Assembly: GCF_018860825.1 (NCBI RefSeq) | Contig: NZ_JAHKPZ010000030.1 | Location: forward strand, 225,695-289,694 | Reading direction: 5' to 3' | From: Lacinutrix sp. C3R15 | Lineage (GTDB): Bacteria; Bacteroidota; Bacteroidia; Flavobacteriales; Flavobacteriaceae | DNA: 64,000 nt | Shown here: one piece after another, positions 1-9,375 of the stretch | Position numbering within the stretch: position 1 is the first letter of the stretch | Layout of the letters: each line of letters begins with the position of its first letter | The notes under the pieces: generated by a model | Database searches by the model: none | What the model saw: the letters and a program-made list of their open reading frames with translations, nothing else | What the model was told of the DNA's origin: nothing | Position numbers and translations under genes: made by a program

Positions 1-205
1 AAAAGATAGAATGAATATTGAAAAACCTGAGCTTTACAATATGTCTAGAGATCCAGGAGAGCGATACAATGTAATTGCTTCTCATCCAGAAAAAGTAAAA
101 GAACTAATGGTTGTTGTAGAAAAGTACCGAAAAGAACTAGGAGATTTAAATGTAGGAATTGCAACAGGAAGTGAAAACAGAGAAATAGGTCAGTTAGAAA
201 GATAA
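1..205 (+). CDS. Sulfatase, C-terminal fragment (cut by window edge)
   Basis: The reading frame is open from the first base, so this is the 3' end of a longer gene. The visible 67 or so residues contain ELYNMSRDPGERYNV followed by a helix rich in K and E. That matches the end of S1-family sulfatases, where a segment of the form LYN-L-x-DPGE-x-xN is followed by a short helix reading 'HPE.V..L'. The catalytic Cys/Ser motif lies outside the window, so activity cannot be judged. Complete sulfatases downstream (from 5822) make the family call fit the neighbourhood. Confidence is limited by the short length. Confidence 0.7.
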   Translation, partial: KDRMNIEKPELYNMSRDPGERYNVIASHPEKVKELMVVVEKYRKELGDLNVGIATGSENREIGQLER

Positions 206-529
206 ATTTAAGATCACATCGTTGGTAACAAAGTAGCTTTTTAGCAAAAAACTACGAAAACGGAATAACGTATTTATATAAATAGGGATTGAGCTGCTGA
301 ATCAAAATATAAAGAATTGAACAATAAATAGAGCAAGTAAATGATAGATTAAAGAAACTTTAAAAACAAACTTAACCCTAATTTTGGGTTGTACTCTTGA
401 AAAGATCAAGATACTTAAAACCTATTGGAGAAAGAAATGTTAAATAGAAGTACTTGTCTTAGAGAGAAGAACCTAATGAAGCCAGAATTATTCATTTAAA
501 AAAATACTAAAAAATTAAAAAACATATTT
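206..529. other. Intergenic region, no gene seen
   Basis: 324 AT-rich bases between the sulfatase end and the DUF1080 lipoprotein. I see a small inverted repeat (aaccc / gggtt near 374-390) but no run of T that would make a convincing terminator, no RNA gene and no supported coding sequence. Confidence 0.5.
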
Positions 530-1297
530 ATGAACAAACATATTCTTTATTTTTTCGTTTTAATGCTCATCAATTCTTGTGGGACACAAAAAGACATTGA
601 AAAATCAAGCCAAACTGCGCAACAGATTCAAACGCTACCATTTACGAATCTTGATTTGAAAGATCTTTCAGATTTTAAACCTACTTCAAAAAACTGGCAA
701 ATTGTAAGTGAAGCAATAGTAGACACTTCCAAAAAAAGAAGCATTTCAGCGATGGATGGCATTGGTGTATTATTAAACACTCCAAAAAAAGGAAGCAGAA
801 AAAATATTTTCACAAACTTTGAACATGGAGATATTGAGCTAGAGTTGGAAGTAATGATGCCCATAGCATCTAATTCTGGCATTTACCTACAAGGAAGATA
901 TGAAATTCAACTTTATGACAGTTGGAATGTAAAAGAGCCTACATATGCGGATATGGGTGCTATTTACCAACGCTGGAACAAAACAGCAGAAAAAGGAAAA
1001 CAAGGTTACGAAGGGCATCCACCTGCTATAAACGCGGCCAAAGCTCCTGGTTTGTGGCAACATATTAAAATAAAATTTACCGCACCTACTTTTGACAATG
1101 CAGGAAATAAAACTAAAAACGCAAAATTTGATGAAGTTTGGTTAAACGGTACATTGTTACATAAAAATATTGAAGTTACTGGACCAACTAGAGCCGCTGC
1201 TTTTGAAACCGAAACTCCTTTGGCTCCAATTATGATTCAAGGAGATCATGGTCCTGTTGCGTTTAAAAATATGAAATACAAATTACACACAAAATAA
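530..1297 (+). CDS. DUF1080 (3-keto-disaccharide hydrolase family) lipoprotein
   Basis: The 255-residue product begins with a lipoprotein signal: a hydrophobic stretch, then LINSC with the lipobox Cys near residue 17. It should therefore be anchored in the outer membrane or periplasm. The body matches PF06439 (DUF1080, concanavalin-like fold): a DIELELEVMMP-type strand, the segment SGIYLQGRYEIQLYDSW, a conserved ADMGAIYQ, and PIMIQGDHGPVAFKN near the C-terminus. Some family members hydrolyse 3-keto-glycosides made by Gfo/Idh/MocA oxidoreductases. Such an oxidoreductase is encoded 2.7 kb downstream (3986), which supports that role here, but the substrate is unknown. The gene stands alone, with 95 bases before the next one. 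Confidence 0.85.
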   Translation: MNKHILYFFVLMLINSCGTQKDIEKSSQTAQQIQTLPFTNLDLKDLSDFKPTSKNWQIVSEAIVDTSKKRSISAMDGIGVLLNTPKKGSRKNIFTNFEHGDIELELEVMMPIASNSGIYLQGRYEIQLYDSWNVKEPTYADMGAIYQRWNKTAEKGKQGYEGHPPAINAAKAPGLWQHIKIKFTAPTFDNAGNKTKNAKFDEVWLNGTLLHKNIEVTGPTRAAAFETETPLAPIMIQGDHGPVAFKNMKYKLHTK

Positions 1298-1392
1298 AAG
1301 ATTTAGAAATTCGGTTTTGGTTGTTTTTTCTTTAAAAAAGATAGCTAACCAAAGTAAAGCATCGATTTATTAAAAAGGTTAAAATTTGCAAA

Positions 1393-2382
1393 GTGAAAGT
1401 CAGAAGAAATTTATATAGAAACGTTATACTGTTAATTACTGTTTTTACAACAGTAAATTTATATGCAGATAAGTTTACATATAATGAGAAAAAGCTTGGT
1501 GGAGATTTTAAACTGATTTTTTATACTTCAGAAAAAGACAAGGCCGATTTAATTGCTAACCAGACCTATTTATTAGTTGATTCTTTAAACGAAATTTTCA
1601 GTAATTATTTAAAAAACAGCGAAATAAGTGTACTGAATAAAAACGGAAAACTTAAAAATGCTTCATTCCAATTAGCAACACTTTTAAAACTGTCACAACA
1701 TGCCCATCTAAAAACAAATGGTTATTTTGATGTTTCGGTAAAACCACTAATTGAATTTTGGAATAAAGCCGAAAAAAGAAATAAGTTTCCTTCGGAGAAA
1801 TCTTTAATAAATCAACAGAAATTTATTGGATTAAATTCCGTTTTAACCATTAAAAATTCTGACGATATTTACTTAAAAAGAAAGAGTGAATTAGACTTAG
1901 GAGGCATCGCCAAAGGATATATCATTGATGAAGTTTATGCATTTCTAAAGAAAAAAAATATCACTTCTTTTTTAATTGAGGCTGCAGGTGACATTAGAGT
2001 TTTTGGCAGCCCTGAAAATAATGATTTTTGGAATGTGGGAGTTTCAGCAACAAATAGCAAAAACTACATCGTGGCATTAAAATCTGGTCAAGCAATAGCT
2101 ACTTCTGGTAAAACATACCGATTTAGAATAATCGAGGGTAAAAAGTATTCTCACATTGTAAATCCTAAAACATTAACACCGGTTTCTCATAATTTAACAT
2201 CATCAGTAATTGCAAATAGTGCCATTGAAGCTGATTATTTGGCGTCCACATTCAATATTACAATGGATAAAGATGAAATTGAAAAAATAATTAATAAGCA
2301 TAACAATATCGAATTACTAATCTTTAATAAGCACGATATTATTTTTGCGACGAACAAATTTTTTAAAACAAAAAATAAATAA
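1393..2382 (+). CDS. apbE: FAD:protein FMN transferase (ApbE family)
   Basis: 329 residues with an N-terminal signal or membrane segment (LLITVFTTVNLYA). Landmarks of ApbE are visible: LDLGGIAKGYIIDE, EAAGDIRVFG with W and VGVSATNS after it, and IATSGKTYRFRII followed by YSHIVNPKT. ApbE moves FMN from FAD onto Ser/Thr of exported flavoproteins. The start is GTG at 1393; no in-frame ATG lies upstream of the signal peptide. The stop overlaps the ATG of the YceI gene by one base (TAATG), so the two are translationally coupled. No obvious flavinylated partner (FMN-bind domain) is encoded in the window, so the acceptor is unknown. Confidence 0.88.
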   Translation: MKVRRNLYRNVILLITVFTTVNLYADKFTYNEKKLGGDFKLIFYTSEKDKADLIANQTYLLVDSLNEIFSNYLKNSEISVLNKNGKLKNASFQLATLLKLSQHAHLKTNGYFDVSVKPLIEFWNKAEKRNKFPSEKSLINQQKFIGLNSVLTIKNSDDIYLKRKSELDLGGIAKGYIIDEVYAFLKKKNITSFLIEAAGDIRVFGSPENNDFWNVGVSATNSKNYIVALKSGQAIATSGKTYRFRIIEGKKYSHIVNPKTLTPVSHNLTSSVIANSAIEADYLASTFNITMDKDEIEKIINKHNNIELLIFNKHDIIFATNKFFKTKNK

Positions 2383-2975
2383 TGAATAATAAAACAAACA
2401 TACTATTACTAGCTTTTTTGTTAGTTTTTTTAGGGGTTAGGGCTCAAACAGCATATACGCTTTCTAAAGAATCTACAATGAAAATTGATGGATCTTCAAC
2501 GGTTAGTGATTGGTCTGTAGAAGTTACAGATGCAACAGGAAGTTTTACTACATCAGAAGAAATTAAAATTGAAGTTGGTAAAATTCTTAATTCCAATTTA
2601 GAATTTAGTTTTCCTGTGGAAAAAATGGAAAGTGGTAGAGGTCCAATGATGAATTCAAAAATTAAGGATGCATTAATTAGTGATAAAAATCCATTGGTAA
2701 CCTTTAAATCTATAGAAAATAATATTATAGCTGTAAATGGTGATAAATTCGTATTAGAGTCTTTAGGAACAATTACTGCAGCAGGTGTTAGCAAACCACT
2801 TACCGTTACATTAAATGGCTTTTTTAATACAGAAATGAAAACGATTTCTTTTGAAGGTAGCAAAGACCTTACCATGTCTATGTTTAATATTGTGAAGCCT
2901 ACCGCTTTCTTTGGAGAACTAAAGACAAATGATGAATTAAATGTAAAGTTTAATGTAAGCTTTATAAAACAATAA
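2382..2975 (+). CDS. YceI family exported protein
   Basis: 197 residues with a clear signal peptide (LLLAFLLVFLGVRAQ, cleavage after Ala-Gln likely). The remainder fits the YceI lipocalin-like fold: SKESTMKIDGSSTVSDW at the start, a central LEFSFPVEKMES, MNSKIKDALISDKNPLVTFKS, and GTITAAGVSKPLTVTLNG. YceI proteins bind isoprenoid or other lipophilic ligands in the periplasm and often sit beside redox genes. The one-base overlap with apbE and the 20-base gap to the FGE-like gene suggest one transcript. No function in glycan use can be deduced from sequence. Confidence 0.88.
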   Translation: MNNKTNILLLAFLLVFLGVRAQTAYTLSKESTMKIDGSSTVSDWSVEVTDATGSFTTSEEIKIEVGKILNSNLEFSFPVEKMESGRGPMMNSKIKDALISDKNPLVTFKSIENNIIAVNGDKFVLESLGTITAAGVSKPLTVTLNGFFNTEMKTISFEGSKDLTMSMFNIVKPTAFFGELKTNDELNVKFNVSFIKQ

Positions 2976-2995
2976 ATCTCCTTAATTACTATTAT

Positions 2996-3955
2996 ATGAA
3001 ATTACTTAAATTATTAGTTGCAGCAATTGCTTTTTCAACTACAAATGGTTTAGCTCAAACCGATTTTAAGCCTTATACTCAAAATATTGAAGGAACCGAT
3101 GTATCCTTTAAGATGGTACCAATCAAAGGTGCTACTTTTATGTTAGGAGCTTCAAAAAAAGATAAGAAAAAAGAATCGGATGAGTTGCCTCAAAAACAAG
3201 TGGAAATTAGTTCTTTTTGGATGGGTGCTTTTGAAGTTACCCATAAAGAATTTTTACTATTTACCGATGCAACAAGGGATAAATTAGCAGATGGAAGTTT
3301 AAACCCTGAAGTAATTTCTAGACCCTCAAGTCCATATGAAGATCCTTCAAAAGGATTAGAAGATGATGATATGAAACCAACGGTTGGTTTAACTCAATAT
3401 GGCGCTTTATCCTATTGTCGTTGGCTATATAAAAGAACTGGCGTTTTTTATAGAATTCCAACGGAAGCGGAATGGGAATTGGCGGCAAAAGCAGGCACAG
3501 AAACGCCGTATTTCTTCGGAAAAAAGAAAAATGATTTATCAGAATATGCTTGGTATGCAGAAAATGCAGAAGGGCAATTACACCAAGTTGGTTTAAAAAA
3601 GCCAAATCCAAACGGATTGTATGATATTTATGGAAATGTATCCGAGTGGTGTTTAGATCAATACTATGCCGATTTTTACACAACCATAAAAGATGGAGAA
3701 AAAGATCCTAGAGGAATGCCAGATGCATTGTATCCAAGATCCGTGCGAGGAGGTTCATTTTTAGATGATGAAACAGCATGTAGAAGTACCAATAGAATTA
3801 CTTCAACAGACGATTGGAAAGCGAGAGATCCGCAACTACCTAAAAGTTTTTGGTGGAATACAGATTCAGAGTTTGTTGGTTTTAGGTTGGTAAGGCCTTT
3901 AGAGCAACCAAGTAAGGAAGATGTTGAAGTCTTCTTTTCATCCATGCTAGAATAA
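2996..3955 (+). CDS. FGE-sulfatase/SUMF1-domain exported protein, first catalytic Cys absent
   Basis: 319 residues with a signal peptide ending GLAQ near residue 21. The SUMF1/FGE fold is clear: FWMGAFEVTHKEF, RIPTEAEWELAAKAG, GLYDIYGNVSEWC, and RGGSFLDDETACRS near residues 251-263. In true formylglycine-generating enzymes a Cys pair sits in this last motif (GGS-x-x-C then C five residues later). Here the first position is Asp257 and only Cys262 is kept. The protein is therefore unlikely to be a standard FGE despite the sulfatases around it. It may instead be one of the non-catalytic or altered SUMF1 proteins common in Bacteroidetes. It follows YceI by 20 bases and precedes Gfo/Idh by 30. Confidence 0.82.
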   Translation: MKLLKLLVAAIAFSTTNGLAQTDFKPYTQNIEGTDVSFKMVPIKGATFMLGASKKDKKKESDELPQKQVEISSFWMGAFEVTHKEFLLFTDATRDKLADGSLNPEVISRPSSPYEDPSKGLEDDDMKPTVGLTQYGALSYCRWLYKRTGVFYRIPTEAEWELAAKAGTETPYFFGKKKNDLSEYAWYAENAEGQLHQVGLKKPNPNGLYDIYGNVSEWCLDQYYADFYTTIKDGEKDPRGMPDALYPRSVRGGSFLDDETACRSTNRITSTDDWKARDPQLPKSFWWNTDSEFVGFRLVRPLEQPSKEDVEVFFSSMLE

Positions 3956-3985
3956 ACCTATATAGTTAACCAAAAATATAAAATA

Positions 3986-5320
3986 ATGGAAAGAAGAGAT
4001 TTTATTAAAAATTCAGCTTTAGCTGGAGCAGGAATTTTAACCTCAACGGGAGTTTTTGCTAACGTATTAGGCTTTCAAAATAGTTCGTCAGATGCATTAA
4101 AAATAGCCTTTATTGGATGTGGAGGAAGAGGAACAAGAGCAGTAAAAGCTGCTTTAGATTTAGAAACCCCTACAGAACTAGTTGCAATGTGCGATTTGTT
4201 TAAAGACAACATAGATCACAGAGAAAAAGTTTTATTAAAAGCGGTAAAAAATAAAAATAGAATTAAAGTAACCGAAGAAACTAAATTTACTGGTTTTCAA
4301 GGCTATAAAGACGCAATTGCATTAGCAGATATTGTCTTCATTACAACTCCGGCAGCATTTAAACCTGTAATTTTTCAGGAAGCTATAAAACAAGGTAAAC
4401 ACGTATTTATAGAAAAACCTGTTTGTGTAGATTCCATAGGTTTTCAGCAAGTTATAGCTGCAGCTTCATTGGCGAAACAAAATAAATTGTACGTAGCGGC
4501 TGGTTTACAAAGAAGATATTCACCTGGATACCAAGCTGTAGTTAATGAAATTCATGATGGCGCAATTGGTGACATTCATACCGCAGAATGTTATTGGCTG
4601 GGAAAACCAATAGGCGATTTACAACGCAAGAGGGAAGAAAATTGGACAGAAATGGAATTTCAAAATAGACATTGGAGATCGTTTGCTTGGGTAAGTGGAG
4701 GAAATATTGAAGAGTTTCATGTGCATAATTTAGATATTGTAAATTGGGTTTTAAATGAAACTAATCCACAATCTGTAATTGCTTTAGGAGGCAAATCTCC
4801 GGATAAGAATTTCTCAGGTTCATTAGGAGGTTTTGATAGCTTAACCTCTAACTTCAAATATAAAAATGATGTTTCCTTACATAGTTATAGCAGAAACATA
4901 CCAAATTGTGCAAATAAAAAAGGAGAGTATTTTTATGGGACAAAAGGAAAATGTATCATAGATGACGATGCCGTGATTTACAACAATAAAGGAAAAGAAG
5001 TTTTTAGAGCGAGTAGCGAAAAGTACGGGCGTTTGCATGGCTCTTTTGATTTGGTTCAGAAAAATTTAATCGAAAGTATTTACCATAACAAACCTTACTT
5101 TAATGATGCTTTTTATGCCGCAAAATCATCTATGACAGGTGTTTTTGGAAGAATGGCTGGTTGGTCAGGTAAAGAGTTGCAATGGGATGAAGCTATAGAA
5201 TCTAAAGTTGCTTTATTCAATTATGCAGAGGACACGAATATGAGTTCCACTCCACCTGTATTGCCAAATGAATTTGGAGATTATCCGGTTCCAATTCCAG
5301 GTAAGACAATAGTTTTATAA
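3986..5320 (+). CDS. Gfo/Idh/MocA family oxidoreductase, Tat-exported
   Basis: 444 residues starting MERRDFIKNSALAGAG, a twin-arginine signal (Arg3-Arg4) ahead of a hydrophobic segment, so the folded, NAD(P)-loaded enzyme should be sent to the periplasm. The Rossmann motif is IAFIGCGGRGTRA, and the family motif EKPVCVD follows GKHVFI. The C-terminal half fits the alpha/beta domain of this family. Members oxidise or reduce sugar hydroxyls; the periplasmic, Tat-exported group includes enzymes that make 3-keto-glycosides. The DUF1080 protein at 530 is a plausible partner. It is the last gene of the 1393-5320 run; a terminator lies at 5551-5589. Confidence 0.87.
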   Translation: MERRDFIKNSALAGAGILTSTGVFANVLGFQNSSSDALKIAFIGCGGRGTRAVKAALDLETPTELVAMCDLFKDNIDHREKVLLKAVKNKNRIKVTEETKFTGFQGYKDAIALADIVFITTPAAFKPVIFQEAIKQGKHVFIEKPVCVDSIGFQQVIAAASLAKQNKLYVAAGLQRRYSPGYQAVVNEIHDGAIGDIHTAECYWLGKPIGDLQRKREENWTEMEFQNRHWRSFAWVSGGNIEEFHVHNLDIVNWVLNETNPQSVIALGGKSPDKNFSGSLGGFDSLTSNFKYKNDVSLHSYSRNIPNCANKKGEYFYGTKGKCIIDDDAVIYNNKGKEVFRASSEKYGRLHGSFDLVQKNLIESIYHNKPYFNDAFYAAKSSMTGVFGRMAGWSGKELQWDEAIESKVALFNYAEDTNMSSTPPVLPNEFGDYPVPIPGKTIVL

Positions 5321-5821
5321 GCAGTTTACAATAAAAGCAAACCGATAAAACTACCTAATATACCAAACAATTGTAATTATGGCCCTTATAAAATAGAACC
5401 ATTAACACAAAACCAAGTGTGAAATTCAACTCCGAAGAATTATTTGCCAACGATGTTGATATATTGCATAATTTAGAATCCCTAGTCATCTTCAGACTAT
5501 GAAAATTAAAGTGAAAGTGAAAGTGATTTGAGAAAAAACACTTATTACTAAAGTGCCCCAAAAAGTCAAACACTATTTGGGGCACTTTTCATTGAAAACA
5601 AAGAAACTTCTCCTATCTTAAAAAACCTAAATTACATTTTACCCCTACAGTTTTGACTCAGAATCCGTTGTTTTTACTTAAGTTTTCGGGAAACAAAGAA
5701 AAAGAGCAACTAAAAGACTGAAATGAGCATAGGCTATATAGATACAAATTGATTAATTTGTAAAAAGATTATATTCTTAATATTTAATCCAAATTGCTAC
5801 TAAAAATAAATAAATGAATTC
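5321..5821. other. Intergenic region with terminator, no gene
   Basis: 501 bases between Gfo/Idh and the first complete sulfatase. It contains the strong hairpin listed at 5551-5589 and then a leader upstream of the sulfatase. A stop-bounded frame of about 36 residues ends near 5502 but has no recognisable similarity and no good start, so I do not call it a gene. Confidence 0.55.
5551..5589 (+). terminator. Rho-independent terminator after Gfo/Idh
   Basis: Perfect 10-base stem (aagtgcccca / tggggcactt, arms 5551-5560 and 5578-5587) with a 17-base loop, followed by T residues. It lies downstream of the apbE-yceI-FGE-Gfo run and before the sulfatases. Confidence 0.8.
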
Positions 5822-7405
5822 ATGAAAAGAATAATTCTATCCTTAATTATCTGTACCCTTACAGCTAGTGGTTTTGCACAAAAAAAACCGAACATCATTT
5901 TCCTTTTATCCGATGACCAAACCAGTATTGCGACAGGATGTTATGGAAACGATCAAGTAGTAACACCAAATATGGATGCATTAGCAGCAGAAGGGGTTTT
6001 ATTTGAAAATCACTACAACACTACCGCTATTTGTATGGCAAGTAGAGCTATTATCTTAACAGGAATGTACGAGTATAAAGCGGGTTGTAATTTTGACCAC
6101 GGACCTTTAACAAAAGATAAGTTTGCGAAATCATATCCTGTTATTCTTAGAGAACAAGGATATTACACTGGTTTTGCTGGTAAATTTGGATTAGCTGTTT
6201 CTGATGGAAGTAGTACAAGACACAATAGTTGGGATGCCCTTCCAATTGATGATTTTGACAATTGGGCAGGAGGCTTAGGTCAAACAAGCTACAAAACAGC
6301 GAATAACAAGTATATGGCAAAATATGCCGAAAAATATCCGCATAGTACAAGAGCATATGCAGCTTGGGCAGAAGATTTTATTATTGAAGCAAAAGAAACA
6401 GGTAAACCTTTCTCTATGTCTATTAGTTTTAAAGCACCTCATATGCCATTTTCTCCAGACCAGTATTTTGATTATGTCTACGAAGGAAAAAAGTATAAGA
6501 AACCAGAAAACTATGGTGCAGAAAATGCGACACATTTAGCAGCCCAAGCAAAGTCAGGAAGACAATATAATGGCTATACTTTTTGGAGGGACTCCGAAGA
6601 AAGCTACCAGAAAACCATTAAAAATTACAACCAATTAATCCATGGTGTAGATTACGCTTTAGGAATGATTAGAAAAACCTTAGAAGAACAAGGCATTGCA
6701 GATAATACCATCATTATATTTACCAGTGACAATGGCTATAGCTGTGGTGCGCATAACATGGGAGGAAAAGTATTACCTTATGAAGAAGCTTCCAAATCGC
6801 CTTTAATTATTTACGATCCAAGAACACCTATGGAAGAAAGAGGTGTTAGACTAGATGAAATTACTGCGAATATTGATATGGCTCCAACTATTTTAAAGTA
6901 CGCAGGGATCGAAGCTCCTGCAAATATGGATGGCGAAGATTTAAGCGTATTGATAGAAAAGCCAAAGAAATTTAAACGCGAAACCATTGCTTTAACAAAT
7001 ATGTGGGGTCATGACGAAACACAAGCCATGGGAGTAGTTTCTAAAGATTGGAAATATATTTTCTGGAATTATGAAGATGATAGAATGAAACCTACGGAAG
7101 AGCTTTTTCATATAGGAAAAGATCGACTAGAAATGACGAATAAAGCCAACGATCCTTCCGAAGAAAAACAACTTCAAAAAATGCGTTCGATATATGATGA
7201 ACATCTAGCTAAATTAAAAGAAGAAGCAATTACAGAACATTTATATCAGAAATATGCGGTGCTATTCGACAGAAATGCAACAGCCGAAGAAAAGAAACCT
7301 TATTTGACTGGTGAAAATAATGCATCACCTAATAAGAGTTCATCCAAAAAAAAGAACAAAACGAACAAGAAGAAAAAAAACAATAAGAAAAAAGAATCCC
7401 ATTAG
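5822..7405 (+). CDS. S1-family sulfatase (Cys type)
   Basis: 527 residues with a signal peptide (SLIICTLTASGFAQ). Metal-binding Asp residues are in NIIFLLSDDQ near residue 25. The formylglycine motif is C71-M-A-S-R75, the C-x-A-x-R variant of the sulfatase signature, so Cys71 must be converted to formylglycine. Further sulfatase landmarks are GKFGLAV (lysine after the signature), KAPHMPFSP, and TSDNGYSCGAHNMGGK. It differs in sequence and subfamily from the three sulfatases at 7487, 9555 and 17569 and lacks their shared C-terminal domain. The last 25 or so residues are almost all Lys, Asn and Ser, an unusual basic tail. The exact sulfated sugar cannot be told. Confidence 0.92.
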   Translation: MKRIILSLIICTLTASGFAQKKPNIIFLLSDDQTSIATGCYGNDQVVTPNMDALAAEGVLFENHYNTTAICMASRAIILTGMYEYKAGCNFDHGPLTKDKFAKSYPVILREQGYYTGFAGKFGLAVSDGSSTRHNSWDALPIDDFDNWAGGLGQTSYKTANNKYMAKYAEKYPHSTRAYAAWAEDFIIEAKETGKPFSMSISFKAPHMPFSPDQYFDYVYEGKKYKKPENYGAENATHLAAQAKSGRQYNGYTFWRDSEESYQKTIKNYNQLIHGVDYALGMIRKTLEEQGIADNTIIIFTSDNGYSCGAHNMGGKVLPYEEASKSPLIIYDPRTPMEERGVRLDEITANIDMAPTILKYAGIEAPANMDGEDLSVLIEKPKKFKRETIALTNMWGHDETQAMGVVSKDWKYIFWNYEDDRMKPTEELFHIGKDRLEMTNKANDPSEEKQLQKMRSIYDEHLAKLKEEAITEHLYQKYAVLFDRNATAEEKKPYLTGENNASPNKSSSKKKNKTNKKKKNNKKKESH

Positions 7406-7486
7406 TCCTAATAATGGATGGAGATGCTTTTTCCTCTTTTACTTTTTCCTATATAAACTTATCTAATAATTTTTCACATAAACACC

Positions 7487-9352
7487 ATGTCTAAATTCAT
7501 TCTATTCGCCCTTCTTTTAAGTCTTAACTTACCTGCTACCTGCGCAAATCAGGAACCAGTGACATCTGATAAAGAAAGACCAAAAAAACCTAACGTAGTA
7601 CTAATCTTAACCGATGATTTAGGTTGGCAAGATGTAAAATGTTACGATGTTGATGAACCTTCTCCATACGAAACGCCAAACATTGACAGATTAGCAAAAG
7701 ATGGTGTTTTGTTTTGGCAAGCGTATTCTCCTGCAACTACTTGCTCTCCTTCTAGAGGTGCTATTTTATCTGGACAACACCCAGTTCGCTTAGAAAGAAC
7801 TAGCGTAAGAGGAGGACATCCTCCATTACCTTTTAATCATGGCTCTACTTTGATTAGTCCTTGGATGCGAGGAGCGTTAGATAGTTCTAAAGTTACCATT
7901 GCAGAATCGCTTAAATCGAATGGTTACAAAACAGGACATTCTGGAAAATGGCATGTTGGTATTGCTGTAACAGACTTTCCGGAACCTAAAGATCAAGGTT
8001 TTGATTTCTCAAAGCATGGTTTTGGATCTCATAAAAGAATGAAAGATCGTACCACAGAATTTGCAACAACAGATGCTTCCGATCCATTTACTCTAGATGA
8101 AGATGGTTTTCCTTTTGATGACATCACACAAGATGGAATTGACTTTATGGACCAAAACAAAAAAGATCCATTTTTTCTGTTTTATGCATCTCGATTGGTA
8201 CACACGCCGATACAAACAAGAAGTGAAGCTTTATTACGTAAATACTACGAGAAACTAGGATTAGAATATCCGAAAAAGAATGACATGTGGGACGAAGCGG
8301 GTCAGAAAAACGCATACTATGCTGCTATGGTAGAAATGATAGATCATTATACCGGGCAACTAATTACATATTTGGAAGAAACAGAAGATCCTAGATGGCC
8401 AGGACATATGTTAATTGAAAATACCTATGTGATTTTTACTTCAGATAATGGAGGAATGGAACAACATACTAAAGAAATTATCACTGACAATTACCCTTTA
8501 GATAAAGGAAAAATAAATGCAAAAGAAGGTGGAACACGAGTTCCTCTTATCATAACAGGACCAACTATTGCTGCAAACGTAGAATCTAACGTAATGGTGA
8601 ATGGTGTAGACTTCTACCCTACTATATTGAGTTGGACAGGAAGTCAAAAAGAAGAAAACCAAATATTAGATGGTGCCGATTTATCTACATTATTAGATAA
8701 AGACCCAACGGATGCCAAATTAGTTATAGATACCGAAACAGGAGCACCTAGAAATACCATGATGTGGCACTTCCCTAACAGTTCTATGCAATCTACTTTG
8801 CGAATTGATGACTATAAATTGGTACGTCAATATACCGATACCGAAGAAAAGGCGACTTTAGAATTGTATCAATTGTATGAAAATGGTTCTAATCGTGTAG
8901 ACATTGAAGAATCTAAAAATCTTGCAAGTCAAATGCCGGAAAAAGCAAAAGAAATGGATCGCCTTTTAGAAGAAAGATTAGAAAAATTAAATGCTAGATA
9001 TCCTTATTTAAATCCAACTAGTAAAAAGAAGCTACCTAACAATTCTAAAATCCCTACGGTTGTGGATCATGGTGTAGATGGAGAGAAAGTTTGGTTAAAA
9101 TTTAAAAACAATGGCGCTAAAGTGGTAAAAGCAGAACTTATATACACTACTAACGGAGGTATAAAAGGAGAGATTTGGTTTCCAATAGACATGACACTTA
9201 ACGGGGATACTGTTTCCGCAATACTGCCAAAAGGAACGACACATTACGTCTTTAATTTAGTAGATGAAAACAATTACTTAATAGGGTATCCAGATGCAGG
9301 ATATCAAAAAACAACTAAGGTATTTGCTACTAAAGCAATTCCTGTTAAATAA
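7487..9352 (+). CDS. S1-family sulfatase (Cys type), exported
   Basis: 621 residues. The N-terminus is a signal sequence ending near LPATCAN; a lipobox Cys is possible but the box is weak. PNVVLILTDDLGWQDVK carries the metal-binding Asp pair, and C86-S-P-S-R90 is the formylglycine motif. HSGKWHVG and FTSDNGGMEQHTKE follow in the usual order. After the catalytic domain comes a region of about 90 residues (KVWLKFKNNGAKVVKAELIY ... LPKGTTHYVFNLVDENN) that recurs in the sulfatases at 17569 and, more diverged, 9555. It is encoded 81 bases after the previous sulfatase and ends before a strong terminator, so the two probably share a transcript. Confidence 0.93.
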   Translation: MSKFILFALLLSLNLPATCANQEPVTSDKERPKKPNVVLILTDDLGWQDVKCYDVDEPSPYETPNIDRLAKDGVLFWQAYSPATTCSPSRGAILSGQHPVRLERTSVRGGHPPLPFNHGSTLISPWMRGALDSSKVTIAESLKSNGYKTGHSGKWHVGIAVTDFPEPKDQGFDFSKHGFGSHKRMKDRTTEFATTDASDPFTLDEDGFPFDDITQDGIDFMDQNKKDPFFLFYASRLVHTPIQTRSEALLRKYYEKLGLEYPKKNDMWDEAGQKNAYYAAMVEMIDHYTGQLITYLEETEDPRWPGHMLIENTYVIFTSDNGGMEQHTKEIITDNYPLDKGKINAKEGGTRVPLIITGPTIAANVESNVMVNGVDFYPTILSWTGSQKEENQILDGADLSTLLDKDPTDAKLVIDTETGAPRNTMMWHFPNSSMQSTLRIDDYKLVRQYTDTEEKATLELYQLYENGSNRVDIEESKNLASQMPEKAKEMDRLLEERLEKLNARYPYLNPTSKKKLPNNSKIPTVVDHGVDGEKVWLKFKNNGAKVVKAELIYTTNGGIKGEIWFPIDMTLNGDTVSAILPKGTTHYVFNLVDENNYLIGYPDAGYQKTTKVFATKAIPVK

Positions 9353-9375
9353 TTAAAAATAGCACGTATTAAAGA

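Noticed and set aside
2444-2875. Long open frame on the minus strand inside the YceI gene
   Set aside because: It lies fully within a well-supported gene and shows no family features; a shadow frame. The same applies to other antisense frames, for example inside 22266-22828 and 48173-48577.
5396-5502. Short open frame of about 36 codons after Gfo/Idh
   Set aside because: No good start or ribosome site and no recognisable similarity; likely chance.
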